From positions 3,286,001-3,350,000 of the forward strand of contig NZ_AP025305.1 in NCBI RefSeq assembly GCF_036492635.1: a DNA stretch of 64,000 nt, read 5' to 3'. This DNA comes from Aureibacter tunicatorum (lineage in GTDB: Bacteria; Bacteroidota; Bacteroidia; Cytophagales; Cyclobacteriaceae). The notes below the pieces were generated by a model, which saw only the letters and a program-made list of their open reading frames with translations, was not told the origin of the DNA and did no database searches. Positions 59,611-64,000 of the stretch are shown here, piece after piece. How positions within the stretch are numbered: the stretch's first letter is position 1; each line of letters starts with the position of its first letter. The position numbers and the translations under genes are program-made.

Positions 59611-62037
59611 TTATTCGAAAATAACTTTCGCCACTTCAAACCCATCTTTTGTATATACAAAAACATTGTAAACCCCTGAATACATCCCAGTTATATCAAC
59701 ATCAATGCTATTCCCTTCTGAAATTATTTCATTGATTATTCGCCCGGCAACATCAACAACAATTACTTTTCGAATGTTCGTCGAAGCCTCTACTTTAAAT
59801 AAGCCTTGATTAGGATTCGGATAAATTTTCAAACCAGAGATTGTTTGAATACCTGTAGGCTTAAGCACGTTAATTGTATGAGACACAGGTTCTGCTTCAT
59901 TCCATATTCCTTCTTTGCCTGATTGATTCGCAGTAATAGTAACATCTCCTCCATTTATGAACTTCAATTCGTTGCCATTAACGATTTTCACAATGCTTTC
60001 ATCGCTTGAAGTGTATTCAATTTCGAGCCCCGAACTGGCGATAGCACTCAAGGCATAATTCTCACCTCTGCCTATAAACTCGCCCTCAATAGAGTCAAAT
60101 GTAATAATTTGATCCATTGGCCCTGTACCTTTATCCCCAGCCAAAATCGGCTCATCAGGCTTTAAATGATACGCAAAATCAATAATTTCAACCTTCTTGC
60201 CATCGGAAGCTACCGTAAATTGTGCCCAACCATAATGAACATTTTCATCTATGGTAAAACGAAATCCTGCAAATCCTGACTTACCTACCCAATCTTGGTA
60301 ATTGTCATTAACCAAATGATGAAGGTTTTGATAGTCTCCTCCTTCTACCCAATTTGAATTTGGACCTATAACATCTCCATTATTTAACAAACTGACATTT
60401 TTATAATTATCCGCAATTATTGAATGCCCATAAGCTTCAATCTCAAAGCTTGAGCCATTATGCCAAATTCCATGACCATAATTGGAAGATAAAGGGCCAC
60501 TATCCATTTCTCTACTAAAAAACCATTTGGCAAAAGTATTAGTATTATCATCTACAACTCCAGAGCTTTTACTATCATTATCACCTCCATATTTAGTATC
60601 ACCGTAAACAATTATAAATGAATCATAAAAAGAAATAGACAAGTCAACCAATTCTCGTAGAGTTTCAGGAAAATCAGAGGTTAGATCTGTAAATACAGAA
60701 TTTTCAAACAACACATTAATTCCTGTTATCTTATGACCTTGTTGATGATTAACTGCTTTCCCTTCTAATTTAATTCGTACACTACTCTCAGATATTCTCT
60801 CAATGTTTGTTTTAAGTCCTACAGGAAGGCCAGTAATAGTAAAGTCCACATCCTCCTTAAAGTCGATATCAGCAAATGATGCATTCTGAACTTCAACTTC
60901 CAATGGATCAACAGTTCCATCATTCAATTCACTATTTTCGAAAAAAGTTGATTCCTGTACGAACACTCTTGGATTGTTATCTTTTGGAACATAGCCTAAT
61001 GTGTTTTTTAAATTATCTTCCGAAATCAAATTATTCCTACCTATAATATCGCTGCTCAACACACTTCTCATAAAATCAACCTGCCCTGTTGTAAACATGC
61101 TTGGGCAATTTGAATAATCCATGTAATTATGAACGTTGAATTTGAAACCACAATCTGGGTGACCCTCAGAATCACAATTGCCATTATTAACTGTCCATGC
61201 CGCTGGTGAGGCAGGCGTATCATCAATCCCATCATTGTATGAACATGATCCAGTATCGTTAAAAGTATGAAAAAGCCCAAGCCAATGTCCAACTTCGTGA
61301 GTCATCACTCTACGCATATGCGTTTGATTTGAGGTCCAGTTTTCAGGCCCTGTATCTCCTAAGTAATGGTAGTTAAAAACAATCCCATCATACTTAGCGT
61401 GATCTGTACCAGTAACCTGTTTTGGACGATAAGCCCATCCCGAATTAGTATCTTTATTTTCATACTCAGCATATTCTGTAATATATACATTCAAGTACAT
61501 GTTTTGAGGAAATTTTTTTATTGTCACATCTTTCATTTTCATATGCGGAGCATTTTCCCATCCTTGGCCCCCATAATGATTCGATGTGTGATATGTTACT
61601 CCTTCAATAGTATTTCCATTTGCATCTGTGACAGACACTGGCTCTCCATCCTTGTCAAATCTAGCCAAGACAAATTCAATATTCATATTTGCTGCCAATG
61701 CATAAAATGAAGAATTAACACCTGTTGGCGTATCATTATTTTTCTTTTGAAAATCTTCATTTAGAATTCTTACTGCCGACTCTATTTGTTCTTTAGTAAT
61801 TTTTGTTGGATCAGTTTTATGATGAACATGAAACATAATCGGAATGTATAATTTTTCCGTATTTGAAATCCTCAAATTAGATAATGATTGCTCTTTTGCT
61901 CTTCTTTGGACTTCATCAGGAATTTCAATATTGTGATTACCGCAACTAAAATTCCCTTCCTGTGTGGTTTGCCCAAAACTTTGATACCCAGATAAAAGAC
62001 TCATCGCAAAGCTCAAACTCAGTAGTTTCCCTTTCAT
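59611..62037 (-). CDS. Secreted M43-family zinc metalloprotease with T9SS signal
   Basis: 808 residues from ATG 62037, which fits the signal peptide (LLSLSFAMSLLSGYQSFGQ). Pappalysin-type catalytic domain at ~45-330 with MTHEVGHWLGLFHTF (HExxHxxGxxH) and the Met-turn NVHNYMDYSNC. Middle part (~335-660) has beta domains, including a Calx/PKD-style region and a lectin-like part (YHLVNDNYQDWVG). A BIg2/Ig-like segment (EYTSSDESIVKIVNGNELKF) precedes the C-terminal LKIYPNPNQGLFKVEASTN sorting domain. Predicted extracellular protease secreted by type IX. Minus strand, convergent with hisB. Confidence 0.9.
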   Translation of the reverse strand: MKGKLLSLSFAMSLLSGYQSFGQTTQEGNFSCGNHNIEIPDEVQRRAKEQSLSNLRISNTEKLYIPIMFHVHHKTDPTKITKEQIESAVRILNEDFQKKNNDTPTGVNSSFYALAANMNIEFVLARFDKDGEPVSVTDANGNTIEGVTYHTSNHYGGQGWENAPHMKMKDVTIKKFPQNMYLNVYITEYAEYENKDTNSGWAYRPKQVTGTDHAKYDGIVFNYHYLGDTGPENWTSNQTHMRRVMTHEVGHWLGLFHTFNDTGSCSYNDGIDDTPASPAAWTVNNGNCDSEGHPDCGFKFNVHNYMDYSNCPSMFTTGQVDFMRSVLSSDIIGRNNLISEDNLKNTLGYVPKDNNPRVFVQESTFFENSELNDGTVDPLEVEVQNASFADIDFKEDVDFTITGLPVGLKTNIERISESSVRIKLEGKAVNHQQGHKITGINVLFENSVFTDLTSDFPETLRELVDLSISFYDSFIIVYGDTKYGGDNDSKSSGVVDDNTNTFAKWFFSREMDSGPLSSNYGHGIWHNGSSFEIEAYGHSIIADNYKNVSLLNNGDVIGPNSNWVEGGDYQNLHHLVNDNYQDWVGKSGFAGFRFTIDENVHYGWAQFTVASDGKKVEIIDFAYHLKPDEPILAGDKGTGPMDQIITFDSIEGEFIGRGENYALSAIASSGLEIEYTSSDESIVKIVNGNELKFINGGDVTITANQSGKEGIWNEAEPVSHTINVLKPTGIQTISGLKIYPNPNQGLFKVEASTNIRKVIVVDVAGRIINEIISEGNSIDVDITGMYSGVYNVFVYTKDGFEVAKVIFE

Positions 62038-62208
62038 TAATATGTGCATTTTAAGTTCGTTTGACTGCGAAATAACATATAATTTTCTTTATTTAAATAA
62101 AAAATATAGCAAATCAACGAATAATTCCATTTTTTAAATATCCTCCTAATTGAGTATAAATTATGTAAGGGAAAATAGAAATGAGAAATAATAAAAAATA
62201 AACGCGCA

Positions 62209-62245
62209 TAAAAAAGCCGTCTTCCTCGATCAGAAAACGGCTTAT
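62209..62245 (-). terminator. Terminator after the DUF2911 gene
   Basis: AAGCCGT pairs with ACGGCTT across a 16-base loop; the A run on its left is a U tract on the minus strand. Confidence 0.7.
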
Positions 62246-62271
62246 CATTTATTGACAATAACACTCAAAGA

Positions 62272-63108
62272 TTAAATCGAAGACCACTTCGCTATATTCT
62301 TTTCATTTCTCTTCACATAAGTTTGATTACCATTCTTATCAGCTAGCTTTTTTGACTCTTCAGCATACTTGATCGCTTGCTTGTATTCGCCATTAGCGGC
62401 ATACACTTCCGAAATAGTCAACAATTCCCAGTATCTCTGTGTCTCTTCTCCGCTTTGCTTCACATATGCCAAAGCCTCTTTATTTTCACCGATGCTTAGC
62501 ATGTATGTCGCCATAGACAAATACGAACCTGGTATGCTATTAATTTCTTTGATCTTTTGATCGATATTAGCCAATGCCAATTCTTTCGTTGGAGCTTCAA
62601 ACGGAAGCTTTACGCTAACATCTCCCCAAGCAATTTGAATCGCGGCGGCATTGTCAGTAATATCCGCGACTTCGATTTGCATAGTCTCGACAAATGTATG
62701 TTTCTCCGGTTTCACATCCACTTCAGCTACATTCAACGAAGCGTCATACCTTCCAGAGCCCCATTGCTCAGGATTAGAATTCAAGATCAACTTCCATGAA
62801 TTCTTTCCAGGAATTGAAAACAAAGCATATGTTCCTGCGGGAACCTCTTTCCCCCCAACAGTAACCGCCGAGCTAAATGTAACTGAGGTAGCTTTATTTG
62901 CTCCCGTTCTCCAAACTTCGCCGTATGGAACAAGATCCCCAAACACATCTCTTCCCTTCACCCCAGGTCTTGAGTATGATATCTCCACTTTTGTAAGACC
63001 AACAGTATTAATCACTGTCGAAGATGGACTTGGCTGAGGCAAATCTTGAGCGAAAGTAACAGAAGCCGAGAACATCAGGCAAGCTGCCATTGTTAAAAAC
63101 TTTTTCAT
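62272..63108 (-). CDS. Exported DUF2911 protein with TPR-like tail
   Basis: 278 residues with signal peptide (FLTMAACLMFSASVTFAQ). The DUF2911 block is complete: LTKVEISYSRPGVKGRDVFG, VPYGEVWRTGANKATSVTFS, VGGKEVPAGTYALFSIPGKN and WKLILNSNPEQWGS. The last ~90 residues hold TPR-like helices (MATYMLSIGENKEALAYVKQ, LLTISEVYAANGEYKQAIKY). The family is common in Bacteroidota, its role is unknown. Divergent from the PIG-L gene across a 443-bp gap. Confidence 0.88.
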   Translation of the reverse strand: MKKFLTMAACLMFSASVTFAQDLPQPSPSSTVINTVGLTKVEISYSRPGVKGRDVFGDLVPYGEVWRTGANKATSVTFSSAVTVGGKEVPAGTYALFSIPGKNSWKLILNSNPEQWGSGRYDASLNVAEVDVKPEKHTFVETMQIEVADITDNAAAIQIAWGDVSVKLPFEAPTKELALANIDQKIKEINSIPGSYLSMATYMLSIGENKEALAYVKQSGEETQRYWELLTISEVYAANGEYKQAIKYAEESKKLADKNGNQTYVKRNEKNIAKWSSI

Positions 63109-63551
63109 TGTGGTTATATGGTTTTAAAAATAGTTAAAATAATCAGAGCTTGCTTTTCTTTCCGCAAAACGCTTTTTCAGCAAGACTCATTCTAAATTTA
63201 AAAAAAATGACTCATTTGTCAGTCACATTTCCATTTATTATTTGCCTATTCATTGTTTTGACTTGAACATTTCGAATGAATCGCTAAACTCAATTCAAGC
63301 AAATCCTGTTTGGCTCTTGCAAAAAACAAAAATGCACTCAAAAGCAAACATCAAAATAGATCTTGTCTACCCGAGTCAAATTAAATTATAAACCCAACAC
63401 GGCTATTTTGAATAATAAATTAATGTTAAAATTGACTCAAAGCCCATGTCGTTTTTACCTTTTTTAGTATCTTAACTAAGATATTATCACTTCAGTGCAG
63501 GATCATACAATAGGTCCTTACTGTTCATAATCAACAAATCAAATACTACCT
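63109..63551. other. 443-bp divergent intergenic region
   Basis: AT-rich, with no gene, RNA or repeat that I can recognise. It should hold the promoters of the DUF2911 gene and of the PIG-L gene; no clear TAnnTTTG element could be assigned. Confidence 0.5.
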
Positions 63552-64000
63552 ATGCGCTACGCTAGCACGTTTATTTTATTTTTAACCTTTGCTATCTGCA
63601 CTTTTTACGCAAATGCTCAAAAAAGTTCTTCGGAAATTTATCTGGAATTAGAGAAGCTTAAAACCACAGGAAGGGTCCTTTATTTAGCAGCTCATCCCGA
63701 TGATGAGAACACCCGCATGATCAGCTGGCTTTCCAATGACAGAAAGTTTCGAACAGCTTATCTTTCGCTCACGCGAGGCGATGGAGGCCAGAACCTAATA
63801 GGCACGCAAAAAGGCCCTGAAGGTGTTGGAATTATCAGAACCCAAGAACTTCTTGAAGCCCGTAAAATAGATGGTGGTGAGCAATATTTTACTAGAGCGG
63901 TGGATTTTGGATACTCCAAGAGTGTCGACGAAACGCTTGAGTTCTGGAATAAAGAAGAAATCTTATATGATGTAGTGTATAGAATTCGCGCTTTTAAGCC
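63552..64000 (+). CDS. PIG-L/LmbE-family deacetylase (3' end outside window)
   Basis: 149 residues visible. Signal peptide (YASTFILFLTFAICTFYANAQ), then the LmbE N-terminal motif VLYLAAHPDDENTRMISWLS with the AHPDDE zinc/catalytic signature, and YLSLTRGDGGQNLIG with GVGIIRTQELLEARKIDGG. The family deacetylates N-acetylglucosamine-type groups; this exported form is common in Bacteroidota as a large (about 800-residue) protein. The remainder lies beyond the window. Confidence 0.92.
   Translation, partial: MRYASTFILFLTFAICTFYANAQKSSSEIYLELEKLKTTGRVLYLAAHPDDENTRMISWLSNDRKFRTAYLSLTRGDGGQNLIGTQKGPEGVGIIRTQELLEARKIDGGEQYFTRAVDFGYSKSVDETLEFWNKEEILYDVVYRIRAFK

Overview
The window comes from a Bacteroidota chromosome, most likely a marine member of the Cytophagales. 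The evidence is a SusC/SusD pair with an ECF sigma factor and FecR, two secreted enzymes with type IX secretion sorting domains, TAnnTTTG-type promoters and many short Bacteroidota lipoproteins. I cannot name the species from the sequence.

Region 1 (1 to about 23.4 kb) is an AT-rich, integron-like array of gene cassettes. Each cassette holds one to three small genes, mostly hypothetical: Crp/Fnr, SRPBCC, DUF1963-like, DUF1330, M28 peptidase, zinc-ribbon and several lipoproteins. Seven cassettes begin with a G|TTnnnn sequence whose reverse complement recurs at the cassette's own 3' end. This is the R'/R'' relation of integron attC sites, and it is usually followed by a hairpin. No complete integrase is present. 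Instead there are five decayed 3' fragments of a tyrosine recombinase gene, and six copies of a site of exactly 57 bp, five of them directly behind an integrase fragment. Identity between the six copies stops at the predicted crossover point. A block of minus-strand genes (13.8-18.4 kb: ACP-like, M50 protease, zinc ribbons, AlkB, a pseudogene) interrupts the plus-strand array. A ~460 bp gene-poor repeat occurs twice, with a third partial copy at the array's right edge.

Region 2 (23.4-29.3 kb) has a minus-strand set: an SPFH protein, then two large effector-like proteins. One carries an atypical kinase domain, and both carry what looks like a catalytically degenerate M91/NleD-like domain. A related protein lies at 46.7 kb and an amidoligase-like one at 40.1 kb. 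Next comes ribB under an FMN riboswitch.

Region 3 (30.1-40.1 kb) looks like a nutrient-acquisition locus: PafA-type phosphatase, metallophosphoesterase, SusD, SusC and FecR on the minus strand, with the ECF sigma gene divergent. The two phosphatases suggest phosphorylated organic substrates.

Region 4 (41.6-55 kb) is mixed chromosome: a membrane hydrolase, secreted nuclease/phosphatase, GH13 amylase, HxlR regulator, ankyrin-like and YiiX-like proteins, DOPA dioxygenase, YceI, a Crp regulator and an S41 protease.

Region 5 (55-59.6 kb) is hisGDCB, preceded by a short His-rich leader ORF that suggests translational attenuation and followed by a strong terminator; hisHAFI are not here. The window ends with an M43 metalloprotease, a DUF2911 protein and the start of a PIG-L deacetylase.
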